The position numbers and the translations under genes were made by a program. 29,995 bases of DNA from JBOGJI01 sp050747865 (GTDB taxonomy: Bacteria; Acidobacteriota; Thermoanaerobaculia; Multivoradales; JAHEKO01): assembly GCA_050747865.1 (NCBI GenBank), contig JBOGJI010000172.1, positions 1 through 29,995 on the forward strand. The letters are read 5' to 3'. How positions within the stretch are numbered: the first letter of the stretch is position 1; each line of letters begins with the position of its first letter. Positions 1-7,176 of the stretch are shown here, in pieces. The notes beneath the pieces were generated by a model that made no database searches, was not told the origin of the DNA, and saw nothing but the letters and a program-made list of their open reading frames with translations.

Positions 1-20
1 AAGATTGATGGCCTGCACCG

Positions 21-50
21 TAGACAGTGCAGTGACGTCTGTGCTACATT
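21..50 (+). promoter_or_regulatory. Candidate sigma70-type promoter for the M23 peptidase gene
   Basis: TAGACA at 21-26 (5 of 6 to TTGACA) and TACATT at 45-50 (4 of 6 to TATAAT) are separated by 18 nt. They lie about 58 nt upstream of the GTG start at 108. Nothing else is recognisable in positions 1-107. This is a motif match only. Confidence 0.4.
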
Positions 51-107
51 GCCGCCGCTTCGAGGGCAAAGAGAGATCGATCAAGGCGAACACGACGGAT
101 CCGGCTA

Positions 108-1478
108 GTGGCGATAGGAGGGAGCAGGACAAGTCGCGCGAGACGTCGTGCGTTCCGTGTCGCCATACCTGTCGCCCTCCTCGTCTGTGTGCTCGGCCTG
201 TTGATCTGGACGCAGGCACGCCGCCGGAGCGCGGTGTCCCCCTACCCGCTGCAGGCCGTCCGGCCGTTCGATGCGGGGCTCGTCGAGCCGTCGGTCGTCG
301 TCGATGGCACGGCCAAGTGGGCCGAGATGGCGGTGCCCAGGCGAGGCACGCTCGGCCGCGGCCAGACCCTCGGTGAGCTGCTGGCCGAGCTCCGGCTGGA
401 GCCCGCAGCGGCCATCGAGATTTCGGCCACCGTCGCCCAATACGCCAATCTGAACCGCCTGCGCGCGGGAGATCCGTACGTCGCCTACCTCGGCCCGGGG
501 CAGAATCTCGAGGCCCTGGAGCTCGAGTTCCCGGCGCGCGGCCGCGTCAGGGTGGAGCGCAGCTATGGGGCGTGGCGCGGGGCGTGGCATCCGGTGCAGC
601 GCAGCACGGCGCTGCGTACGGTGCAAGGCGAGGTCGACGGCGCGTTCGAAGCCGCCGTCACCAGCAAGGGGGTTCCCGCCTCGTTGGCCTACAACTTCGC
701 CGACGTCTTTCGCTGGGACATCGACTTCAACCGCGACCTGCGGGCGGGGGACCGGTTCTCCGCCGTCTACGAGCTCGTCTCCCTGGACGGCGAGCCGTCG
801 CTGGTGGGGCGGGTGCTGGCGGCGAGCTACACGCTGGGCGACCGGTCGCTGGAGGCCTACCGGTTCGAGGACGGCTACTACGACGCCGAGGGGCGGCCGC
901 TGAAGAAGATGTTCCTGCGCTCGCCCATGAAGTTCACGCGCATCACGTCCGGGTTCACCCACCGGCGCTTCCATCCGGTGCTGAAGCGCTACCGGCCGCA
1001 CTACGGCGTCGACTACGGCGCCCCGACGGGGACGCCGGTCTACGTCACGGCCGGCGGGGTGGTGGAGTTCGCCGCCTATTCGGGTGGCTCCGGCAACCTG
1101 GTGAAGGTGCGGCATCCCAACGGATATCTCACCGCCTACCTGCACCTGTCGCGCTTCGGCCGCGGCATCTCCGCCGGCGCCCGCGTGCAGCAGGGCGACC
1201 TCATCGGCTACGTCGGCTCGACCGGCCTGGCGACCGGTCCGCATCTGGACTACCGCGTCCAGATCAACGAAGAGTGGATCGACCCGCTGTCGCTGAAGAG
1301 CATCCCGGCGGAACCGATCGCCGAGGAGCGGCTGGCCGAGTTCCGCGAGTGGCGGGATCAGCTGAGGGCGACCCTCGTGGCCGGCCGGTCCATGGGCCGC
1401 GACGAGCAGCAGCTCCTGGCGGCCGTCCAGTCGACCCTCGCCGAGCTCGAGGCCGCCGCAGTCTCCACTGGCGGGTAG
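108..1478 (+). CDS. M23-family peptidoglycan DD-metalloendopeptidase (MepM-like), membrane-anchored
   Basis: This 456-aa protein probably cleaves peptide cross-links of peptidoglycan in the periplasm. An arginine-rich N-terminus and one hydrophobic segment (about residues 18-36) form a membrane anchor. The middle (about 80-260) resembles the OapA/LysM-like region of MepM-type proteins, and the M23 domain occupies about 275-395. Expected metal and catalytic residues are present: H298 and D302 (HYGVD), H346 (YLHLS) and H379 (GPHLD). The last ligand, usually the second His of an HxH motif, is Asp381, so the motif reads HLD. The start is a GTG shortly after a TAG; no ATG gives a complete anchor. 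The next gene, a GHMP kinase, follows after 12 nt. Family assignment is firm. Activity is likely but not certain because of the His-to-Asp change. Confidence 0.9.
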   Translation: MAIGGSRTSRARRRAFRVAIPVALLVCVLGLLIWTQARRRSAVSPYPLQAVRPFDAGLVEPSVVVDGTAKWAEMAVPRRGTLGRGQTLGELLAELRLEPAAAIEISATVAQYANLNRLRAGDPYVAYLGPGQNLEALELEFPARGRVRVERSYGAWRGAWHPVQRSTALRTVQGEVDGAFEAAVTSKGVPASLAYNFADVFRWDIDFNRDLRAGDRFSAVYELVSLDGEPSLVGRVLAASYTLGDRSLEAYRFEDGYYDAEGRPLKKMFLRSPMKFTRITSGFTHRRFHPVLKRYRPHYGVDYGAPTGTPVYVTAGGVVEFAAYSGGSGNLVKVRHPNGYLTAYLHLSRFGRGISAGARVQQGDLIGYVGSTGLATGPHLDYRVQINEEWIDPLSLKSIPAEPIAEERLAEFREWRDQLRATLVAGRSMGRDEQQLLAAVQSTLAELEAAAVSTGG

Positions 1479-1490
1479 CGCCTCTTTCCG

Positions 1491-2480
1491 ATGCAAGAAG
1501 CTCGGGCGCGTGCCTGGTGTCGCGTCGATCTGGCCGGCGGCACGCTGGACATCTGGCCCCTGGGGCTCCTCCACGCCGGCCCGACGGTCAACGTGGCCGT
1601 CGACGTCGCGGTGCGCGTGTGTCTGCGGCGCCGCGACTCGGGCTGGTCCTTGCGGCAGGGAGAGACCCGGCACGAGGCGGGGCGGCCGCAGGAGCTGCTC
1701 GCCGATCCGGCGACCGCGCTGGTGGGCGAGGTGATCGGCGCCCTTGCGCTCCCCCCGGTGGACGTCGACCTGGAGAGCGACTCGCCCCGCGGCGGCGGGC
1801 TGGGCGCCAGCTCGGCGCTGACGGTGGCGCTGCTGGCCGCCGGTCGCCGGCTCCTCGGCCTGGCGGAGGCGCCGCCCCGCGAGCTGGCCGCCACCGCCAG
1901 GGACCTCGAGGCGCGCCTGATGCGCCTGCCGACGGGGACGCAGGACCACTACCCGGCGCTCCTCGGCGGCGTCCTGGTGCTCGAGCACCTGCCGGGGGGC
2001 GAGCGCGTCCGGCGGCTCGACCTCGACCTGGACCGTCTGGGTGAGGCCCTGCTCGTCGTCTACAGCGGCGTGAGCCACTTCTCCGCCGCCAACAACTGGC
2101 AGGTCATACGGGGGCGGCTGGACGGGGACCCCGGCATCACCGCCCGCTTCGACGCCATCGCCGAGGTCGCGCGCTCGCTGGTGGGGGCGCTCGAGGCCGG
2201 CGATCTGGAAGCGGCGGGCCGGCTGCTGTCCGCCGAGTGGGACGAGCGCCGAAACCTGGCGCCGGAGGTCAGCAACGAGACCGTGGAGCGCCTGCTGTCG
2301 GCGGCGACCGAGGCGGGAGCCTGGGGCGCCAAGGCCTGTGGCGCCGGAGGGGGAGGCTGTCTGGCGGTCCTGGTCGAGCCCCGCCGGAGGCGCGCGGTGG
2401 CAGAGGCGCTGGCGGCGGCGGGGGGCACGCTGCTGCCTTGCCGGCCGGTGGCCTCCCCGTTGTTCGTTGAATCCACCTAG
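1491..2480 (+). CDS. GHMP-family sugar kinase (heptose/galactose-type small-molecule kinase)
   Basis: This 329-aa protein has the GHMP layout. An N-terminal substrate region (RVDLAGGTLDIWP, residues 11-23) is like those of D-glycero-D-manno-heptose 7-phosphate kinases and related enzymes. The glycine- and serine-rich ATP loop (SPRGGGLGASSA) is at about 98-109, and the C-terminal glycine motif GAKACGAGGGGC at 279-290. It should phosphorylate a small alcohol or sugar with ATP in the cytoplasm. Adjacent envelope genes (M23 peptidase upstream, LptD and nucleotide-sugar genes nearby) suggest a role in sugar activation for LPS or glycans, but the substrate cannot be read from sequence. It starts 12 nt after the peptidase stop without an obvious Shine-Dalgarno and is probably co-transcribed. 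Mevalonate- or galactokinase-like activity is a less likely alternative. Confidence 0.85.
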   Translation: MQEARARAWCRVDLAGGTLDIWPLGLLHAGPTVNVAVDVAVRVCLRRRDSGWSLRQGETRHEAGRPQELLADPATALVGEVIGALALPPVDVDLESDSPRGGGLGASSALTVALLAAGRRLLGLAEAPPRELAATARDLEARLMRLPTGTQDHYPALLGGVLVLEHLPGGERVRRLDLDLDRLGEALLVVYSGVSHFSAANNWQVIRGRLDGDPGITARFDAIAEVARSLVGALEAGDLEAAGRLLSAEWDERRNLAPEVSNETVERLLSAATEAGAWGAKACGAGGGGCLAVLVEPRRRRAVAEALAAAGGTLLPCRPVASPLFVEST

Positions 2481-2673
2481 CCGCCGAGAGGCCTCGCGGT
2501 GGCCGGCGGACAGGACGGCACCGCATCCGCAGAGGACGATCGACGCGCGCGGGTCGAGAGCCCGAGGCCGTCGACCGCGCATGCCACATCCATCCAAGGT
2601 CAATATCCCCTGTGACTTGTGCCGCCGCCCGGGCGAATGGCCCGCGGTTTGCTAGCATCAGGAAGGCGTAGTC

Positions 2674-3468
2674 ATGAACCGGAAACCACATACAGGACTG
2701 CTGCTGGCGGGTGCCCTGCTGGTGGCGACCGCAGCGCCGCTCGAGGCGTCACCGCAGCGCGACGGGGCGAGAGCCACCCGTCCCTCGTCGTCGAGCAGCT
2801 CCAGCTCGAGCGGCAGCGTGTCGCGATCGAGCGGCAGCGTATCGCGGTCGAGCGGCTCGCAGGCGGTCTCCAGGGCGCCATCGTCTTCGCCCTCACGCCA
2901 CGGCGCAAGCGCCACGCGGCCTCCGTCGGGCGTCGGCGGTGGTGTCGTCGAGCGCGATGAGCGGCGCGGCGGGGGCAGGGTGATCTTCCATCCCGGGTTC
3001 CATCACCGCTACTGGCACTTCGGTTTCGGGCTGGGCTATCCGTGGGGCTATTACTGGGGTCCCTACGGCTACTGGGGGTCCTACGGCTACGGCCCGCCGT
3101 ATGGACACTACCCGGGCTACGGCGGTTACCCGCGGGTAACCCGCTACCAGGAGCCGGGGGCGATCGATCTCAACGTCAAGCCGAAGCGTGCCGAGGTCCA
3201 TGTCGACGGGGAGCTGGTGGGCTCGGCCGGACAGTTCGACGGGTTCCCCGACTACCTGTGGCTGACTCCGGGGTCCCACGAGGTGATCCTCTACCATGAC
3301 GGCTACGCCACCCAGCGGCGCGTCGTGAACATCCGCCCCACTTGGGTCCTGGACCTGCGCATCGCGCTGGAGGCCGGCGAGGCGCTCCCTCCGGAGCAGT
3401 TGAGCCGGCCGCTGGAAGGCGACGGCCAAGACAACCAGGCCTGGCGCGAGCGCGACGGCACCTACTGA
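2674..3468 (+). CDS. PEGA-domain secreted protein with Ser-rich and Gly/Tyr-rich segments
   Basis: This 264-aa protein has a signal peptide (about residues 1-25, ending near LEASPQ), so it is exported. A serine/arginine-rich linker (about 36-80) is encoded partly by 21-bp DNA repeats. A Gly/Tyr/Trp/Pro-rich stretch (about 110-155, many GY pairs) follows. The C-terminal half (about 165-235: NVKPKRAEVHVDGELVG, then GSHEVILYHDGY) is a PEGA domain, a small beta fold common in surface proteins of Acidobacteriota and myxobacteria. No enzymatic function is suggested. AGGAAGG at 2660-2666 is a reasonable ribosome site for the ATG, and TAGCAT at 2653-2658 could be a -10 box. The gap from the kinase (2481-2673) contains nothing else recognisable. 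The ligand or partner is unknown. Confidence 0.8.
   Translation: MNRKPHTGLLLAGALLVATAAPLEASPQRDGARATRPSSSSSSSSSGSVSRSSGSVSRSSGSQAVSRAPSSSPSRHGASATRPPSGVGGGVVERDERRGGGRVIFHPGFHHRYWHFGFGLGYPWGYYWGPYGYWGSYGYGPPYGHYPGYGGYPRVTRYQEPGAIDLNVKPKRAEVHVDGELVGSAGQFDGFPDYLWLTPGSHEVILYHDGYATQRRVVNIRPTWVLDLRIALEAGEALPPEQLSRPLEGDGQDNQAWRERDGTY
2806..2855 (+). repeat. 21-bp tandem repeat (2.4 copies) inside the PEGA protein gene
   Basis: Two adjacent 21-bp units (2806-2826 and 2827-2847) differ at two positions. A partial third unit follows at 2848-2855. They encode the repeated SSGSVSR heptapeptide of the serine-rich linker. Confidence 0.85.
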
Positions 3469-3531
3469 CACCATCCCACCGAGACGCGGGGCGATTGCCG
3501 CCGCCGGATGACTCTGTGTCCGAAGTCGGGC

Positions 3532-4080
3532 TCAGTTCTCGTCGGCGTGTTGTGATTCGAGGCGTAGGAGCTGGCTCTTCTTGCGGCTGCCGCCGATCCA
3601 GGTGCCGATGTCGGAACCGGCGGGGACCACGCGGTGGCAGGGGATGATCAGGGGCAGGGGGTTGACCAGGAGCGTTGCCAGCACCTGGCGGTAGCCGTCC
3701 CGTTTGCCGGCCGCGGCGGCGATCTGCTGATGCGTCCGCGTCCGCCCATAGGGGATCCTGGCCGTCTCGCGCAACACACGGCGGGAGAAGGGGTCGAGAT
3801 CCGGCGCCACCAGCGCGTATTCCAGATCGAGGCGCAAGCGGGCTCCCGCGAAGTACTCGGAGAAGCGCCCGGCGACCTCGTCGACGTAGTCGTCCGGCGA
3901 GATCTCGGTAAACGGGACGAAGGACCTGCGCTCCTTGCCCGCCGGCGCGATCACGACGCGGATCACGCGGGCGTCCGCCAGCTCCAGGCCGAGCGCGCCC
4001 AGGGGAGAGGGGATGAGGACCCGTATCGACTCGGGGGTCATATCGTCTCGAGTCTCTGGGTTGGGGTCCGGATGCAGCAT
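3532..4080 (-). CDS. ogt: Methylated-DNA-[protein]-cysteine S-methyltransferase (Ogt/MGMT family)
   Basis: This 182-aa protein repairs O6-alkylguanine by transferring the alkyl group irreversibly to its own cysteine. The active-site motif PCHRV is present (Cys148), preceded by the DNA-binding helix-turn-helix region (YGRTRTHQQIAAAAGK, about 111-126) and the NPLPLIIPCHRV stretch. The ATG at 4080 has a TACGAT box 9 nt upstream. An alternative ATG at 4041 starts closer to the conserved domain (MTPESIRVLIPSPLG) and gives 169 aa, nearer the usual family length. The gene lies 56 nt downstream of mltG on the same strand and converges on the PEGA gene across a 63-nt gap. Function is confident; which start is used is not. 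Confidence 0.9.
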   Translation of the reverse strand: MLHPDPNPETRDDMTPESIRVLIPSPLGALGLELADARVIRVVIAPAGKERRSFVPFTEISPDDYVDEVAGRFSEYFAGARLRLDLEYALVAPDLDPFSRRVLRETARIPYGRTRTHQQIAAAAGKRDGYRQVLATLLVNPLPLIIPCHRVVPAGSDIGTWIGGSRKKSQLLRLESQHADEN

Positions 4081-4089
4081 AGAGAAATG

Positions 4090-4095
4090 ATCGTA
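4090..4095 (-). promoter_or_regulatory. -10-like box upstream of the ogt gene
   Basis: TACGAT on the minus strand ends 9 nt before the ATG at 4080, which would place transcription start at or next to the start codon. No convincing -35 is seen. Confidence 0.35.
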
Positions 4096-4136
4096 TCACG
4101 TGCCATTCCGCGGCTCGGGCAGGTGCCGGCCCCCGT

Positions 4137-5201
4137 TCAATCGGAGCCGCCGGGCTCGGCGGTCGCCTGACGCTCCCGGCGCCAATACTCCTTCTGCCAC
4201 CGCGCCACGTTGCGATTGTGCTCGCTCAATGTCTCGGCGAAGACATGGGTGCCGTCGTTGCGGCTGACGAAGTAGAGGAACGGCACGTCTGCCGGCTGCG
4301 CCGCGGCCTGGAGGCTGGCCAGGCCTGGGGAGCAGATCGGTCCCGGCGGCAGTCCGCTGTACCGGTACGTGTTGTACGGGGAGTCGAACTGCAGGTCGCT
4401 GCGGGTGAGATTGCCGTCCCAGCGGCCGGCGCGGCGCAGGGCGAAGATCACCGTGGGGTCGGCGTAGAGGGCGATCCCGCGGTCGAGGCGATTGCGGTAG
4501 ACGCCGGCGATGACGCCGCGCTCTCCGTCGACCGCCGCCTCGCTCTCCACCAGCGAGGCCAGGGTCACCAGCTCGCGCGGCGGCGGGGCGGGCACCTCCG
4601 AGATCCGCGGCAGCACCTCCTCCTCCAGGCGCCGGCGGAAGGTGTCCACCATGGTGTCCACCATGGTCTCGGCGTCGGTGTTGCGCGTGAAGTGGTAGGT
4701 GTCCGGGAAGAGGTAGCCTTCAAGATCCTCCGCCTCCGGGTCCAGGTCGCGGATGCGCTCCGGCCGCCGCATGGCGGCGAGCAGGGCCTCGGCGGAGACG
4801 AGCCCGGTCGCCGCGAGCGCCTGCGCCGTCTGCTCGAGCGTGCGTCCCTCCACCACGGTGACGGCATGACGGACCACGTCGCCCCGGATCAGCCGGTCTA
4901 GGGCCTGCGGCGTCGTCAGCTCGCCTTCGAAGCGGTATTCGCCGGCCTGCAGGGGCGGGTCGTCGAGCACGTGGATCAAGTAGAGCCTGGCGAGACGGGC
5001 GTCGGCGATCACTCCCTGCTCTTCCAGCTCGGCCAGGATCCGGCGCGCGCTGGCTCCCTCGGCGATGACCAGCCGCTGCCGCGGCTTGGTGTAACCCTTG
5101 AACGGCTGCTGCAAGCGCTGCCACGCCAGCCATCCTGCGGCGCCGGCGACCAGGGCGAGGAGGAGGACGATCGCCGTCGCCCAGAGGAGCAGGCGCCTCA
5201 C
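4137..5201 (-). CDS. mltG: Endolytic murein transglycosylase MltG
   Basis: This 354-aa inner-membrane protein cuts nascent glycan strands and so terminates peptidoglycan polymerisation. One N-terminal transmembrane helix (about residues 5-27) is followed by a LysM-like region (about 40-110: IAEGASARRILAELEEQGVI) and the YceG catalytic domain. The catalytic Glu is in LASLVESEA (Glu219). The family signatures YADPTVIFAL, SPYNTYRYSGLPPGPICSPG and FVSRNDGTHVFAETLSEHN are all present. Length matches the family. The start is GTG, overlapping the ruvX stop by 4 nt (GTGA), so the two are translationally coupled. The ruvX-mltG pairing is common in bacteria. A 12-bp in-frame tandem duplication (about 4641-4664) encodes the doubled TMVD in a variable helix. 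Confidence 0.95.
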   Translation of the reverse strand: MRRLLLWATAIVLLLALVAGAAGWLAWQRLQQPFKGYTKPRQRLVIAEGASARRILAELEEQGVIADARLARLYLIHVLDDPPLQAGEYRFEGELTTPQALDRLIRGDVVRHAVTVVEGRTLEQTAQALAATGLVSAEALLAAMRRPERIRDLDPEAEDLEGYLFPDTYHFTRNTDAETMVDTMVDTFRRRLEEEVLPRISEVPAPPPRELVTLASLVESEAAVDGERGVIAGVYRNRLDRGIALYADPTVIFALRRAGRWDGNLTRSDLQFDSPYNTYRYSGLPPGPICSPGLASLQAAAQPADVPFLYFVSRNDGTHVFAETLSEHNRNVARWQKEYWRRERQATAEPGGSD

Positions 5202-5659
5202 CCTTGCCCTCCGCTGTGGGGGCGTGCCTGCTGCGAGCCGGCGGCCATGTCATCGCGCCGATCGAGGGCCTCCTGCAGCAGGATCTGGGCCGCCAGCGCA
5301 TCGACCACACCGCGGCGTGCCGATCGCCTCATGCCGGGGAGCCGATGCTCCGCCTCCACGCTGGTCAGCGTCTCGGGGATCATCTCGACCGGCAGCCCCG
5401 TTGCCTGCGCCAGCTTGCCGCCGAACGAGCGGGCGCGGAGAGCCGCCTCCCCGGTGGAACCGTCGACCCGGATCGGATCGCCGACCACGATGCGGGCGAC
5501 GCGTTCGCGTTCCGCCAGCTCGCCGATCTCGCGCACCGCCGTCGCATCGTCGCGGCGCTCGAGGACCGCGAGCGGGACCGCGACACGGCCTCGCTCGTCG
5601 GAGATCGCGAGGCCGATCCGGCGTTCGCCGAAGTCTATGCCGAGGCAGCGCCCGACCAT
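5198..5659 (-). CDS. ruvX: RuvX/YqgF-type Holliday junction resolvase-like nuclease (pre-16S rRNA nuclease)
   Basis: This 153-aa RNase H-fold protein belongs to the YqgF family, which acts in 16S rRNA 5'-end maturation and is also named a putative Holliday junction resolvase. The first acidic residue is in CLGIDFGERRIGLA (Asp9). The strand VVGDPIRVDGSTG, the conserved LTSVEAE and the terminal acidic VDALAAQILLQ follow, so the metal-binding set looks complete. The chosen ATG at 5659 gives a standard N-terminus. An in-frame ATG at 5680 lies inside the left arm of the inverted repeat described separately, preceded by GAGAG, and would add seven residues. The gene overlaps mltG by 4 nt. No strong Shine-Dalgarno precedes the 5659 start. 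Confidence 0.92.
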   Translation of the reverse strand: MVGRCLGIDFGERRIGLAISDERGRVAVPLAVLERRDDATAVREIGELAERERVARIVVGDPIRVDGSTGEAALRARSFGGKLAQATGLPVEMIPETLTSVEAEHRLPGMRRSARRGVVDALAAQILLQEALDRRDDMAAGSQQARPHSGGQG

Positions 5660-5665
5660 GGTAAG

Positions 5666-5860
5666 AGCCTGTGACTCCATCTCTCGTGGGTCGCGTTGCG
5701 AGCGCCGGACCAACGCGCTTCGCGCCTCGGTGCCCGCCTGCTGGTAGGAGCCGCGACGCAGGCGATGCCATTGTATCGTCGAGGAGCGGCGACGCGGCAG
5801 CAGGCCCCACGCCGCCGCAACCCCCTGGCGCGCGACCCACGAGAGATGGAGTCACAGGCT
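5666..5860. repeat. Perfect 30-bp inverted repeat around a 135-bp core in the ruvX/thiolase intergenic region
   Basis: The left arm (5666-5695, beginning AGCCTGTGACTCCAT) is exactly the reverse complement of the right arm (5831-5860). Homology stops abruptly on both sides. The 135-bp core (5696-5830) has no convincing gene but carries a minus-strand TACAAT box at 5775-5770 that could serve ruvX. The left arm sits 6 nt upstream of the ruvX ATG and includes an alternative ATG preceded by GAGAG. Arms of this length with a short core look like a miniature terminal-inverted-repeat element or a REP/BIME-type palindrome. The rest of the 328-nt gap (5861-5987) shows only a TACGAT box at 5916-5921 and no gene. 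Confidence 0.85.
5770..5775 (-). promoter_or_regulatory. -10-like box in the core of the inverted repeat, oriented toward ruvX
   Basis: TACAAT is read on the minus strand, about 110 nt before the ruvX start. The -35 region is not convincing. If active, the right-hand half of the repeat element supplies the ruvX-mltG promoter. Confidence 0.3.
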
Positions 5861-5915
5861 ATCTAAACCTACTCTCGCCGCCTTCCGACGGGCCTGTCAA
5901 CCGCCGTCGCTGTGC

Positions 5916-5921
5916 TACGAT
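5916..5921 (+). promoter_or_regulatory. -10-like box upstream of the thiolase gene
   Basis: TACGAT lies 66 nt before the ATG at 5988. A weak CTGTCA lies 16 nt upstream of it. It falls just outside the right arm of the inverted repeat. Confidence 0.3.
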
Positions 5922-5987
5922 GCGGCGCCCGAAACGCTTGCCGCGGCGAGGCCTGAGGAAGCTAGTGGGCGCCACGGAATCGCCTAT

Positions 5988-7172
5988 ATGCAGGACATCG
6001 TCATCGTAGGTGCCGCCCGGACTCCGATCGGGGCGTTCCGCGGGGCGCTGGCGGAATTGCCTGCGCCGGAGCTCGGCGCCGTCGCGATTCGCGGGGCGCT
6101 GGCACGCGCCGGTCTCGAGCCCGAGGACGTCGACCAGGTCGCCATGGGGTGCGTCCTGCCGGCCGGCATCGGCCAGGCACCGGCCCGCCAGGCCGCCCTC
6201 GAGGCCGGCTGCCCGCCGGCGACCGGGGCGATCACCCTGAACAAGGTCTGCGGCTCGGGGATGCGCGCGGTCATGAGCATCGCCAACGACCTGCGCTGCG
6301 GCGAGTTCGGCATCGCGGTCGCCGGCGGCATGGAGAGCATGAGCCGCGCCCCCTATCTCGCGGTCGGCGTGCGGGAGGGCCTGCGGCTGGGCGAAGGCCG
6401 GCTGGTCGACTCGATGATCCACGACGGGCTTTGGGATCCCTACGGCGACCAGCACATGGGCAATTGTGCCGAGCTCTGCGCCCGGGATCTCTCCATCACG
6501 CGCGAGGACCAGGACGCCTATGCCCTGGAGAGCTACCGGCGGGCGCGCGCGGCGACCGAATCCGGCCTCGCCGCCCGCGAGATCGAGCCGGTCGAGGTGC
6601 CGCAGCGCAAGGGAGGGCCCCTGCGCGTGGAGCGGGACGAGGAGCCGTTCCGCGTCGATCTCGAGCGTATGGCGAGCCTGAAGCCCGCGTTCGAGAAGGA
6701 GGGTACCGTCACCGCCGGCAACGCCAGCAAGATCAACGACGGCGCGGCGGCGCTGGTGCTCACCACGGCCGAGGAGGCGAGCCGCCGCGGCCTCAAGCCG
6801 CTGGCCCGGCTAGTGGCACAGGCCTCGCATGCCCAGGAGCCGGAGTGGTTCACGACCGCACCGGCCGGCGCCGTCAAGAAGGTCCTCGAGCGCGCCGGCC
6901 TGACCGCGGCGGACATCGATCTGTGGGAGGTCAACGAGGCCTTTGCCGTCGTCGCCGTGGCGTTCATCCGCCGCCTGGGGCTGGACCCCGAACGAGTCAA
7001 TGTGCGCGGGGGAGCCGTCGCCCTCGGCCACCCCATCGGCGCTTCCGGTGCCCGCATCCTGGTCACCCTGCTCGACGCCTTGGTCGAGGCGGACGCCCGA
7101 CAGGGCTGCGCCGCCATCTGCCTGGGCGGCGGCGAGGCCACCAGCGTCATCGTAGAGAGGCTCCCTCATTAA
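5988..7172 (+). CDS. Acetyl-CoA acetyltransferase (thiolase)
   Basis: This 394-aa protein is a full-length thiolase that condenses two acetyl-CoA to acetoacetyl-CoA or works in reverse in ketoacyl-CoA cleavage. The nucleophilic cysteine is Cys88 (NKVCGSGMRA). The GHPIGASGAR motif gives His348, and CLGGGEA gives the second catalytic Cys378. The GGMESMS and NEAFAV motifs are also present. The sequence looks like the biosynthetic AtoB/PhaA type rather than a long-chain FadA, but substrate range cannot be fixed. It is monocistronic or co-transcribed with lptD, which begins 4 nt after its stop. No Shine-Dalgarno is seen at the ATG. Confidence 0.95.
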   Translation: MQDIVIVGAARTPIGAFRGALAELPAPELGAVAIRGALARAGLEPEDVDQVAMGCVLPAGIGQAPARQAALEAGCPPATGAITLNKVCGSGMRAVMSIANDLRCGEFGIAVAGGMESMSRAPYLAVGVREGLRLGEGRLVDSMIHDGLWDPYGDQHMGNCAELCARDLSITREDQDAYALESYRRARAATESGLAAREIEPVEVPQRKGGPLRVERDEEPFRVDLERMASLKPAFEKEGTVTAGNASKINDGAAALVLTTAEEASRRGLKPLARLVAQASHAQEPEWFTTAPAGAVKKVLERAGLTAADIDLWEVNEAFAVVAVAFIRRLGLDPERVNVRGGAVALGHPIGASGARILVTLLDALVEADARQGCAAICLGGGEATSVIVERLPH

Positions 7173-7176
7173 GGCA

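Noticed and set aside
105..2603. Long open frame (832 codons) on the minus strand
   Set aside because: It is antisense to the M23 peptidase and GHMP kinase genes, which have clear family motifs. Its translation is Arg/Gly/Ala/Gln-rich without domains, an effect of high GC at third positions.
4641..4664. 12-bp tandem duplication in mltG
   Set aside because: It is in frame, encodes a doubled TMVD in a variable helix and leaves all catalytic motifs intact. A minor slippage event.
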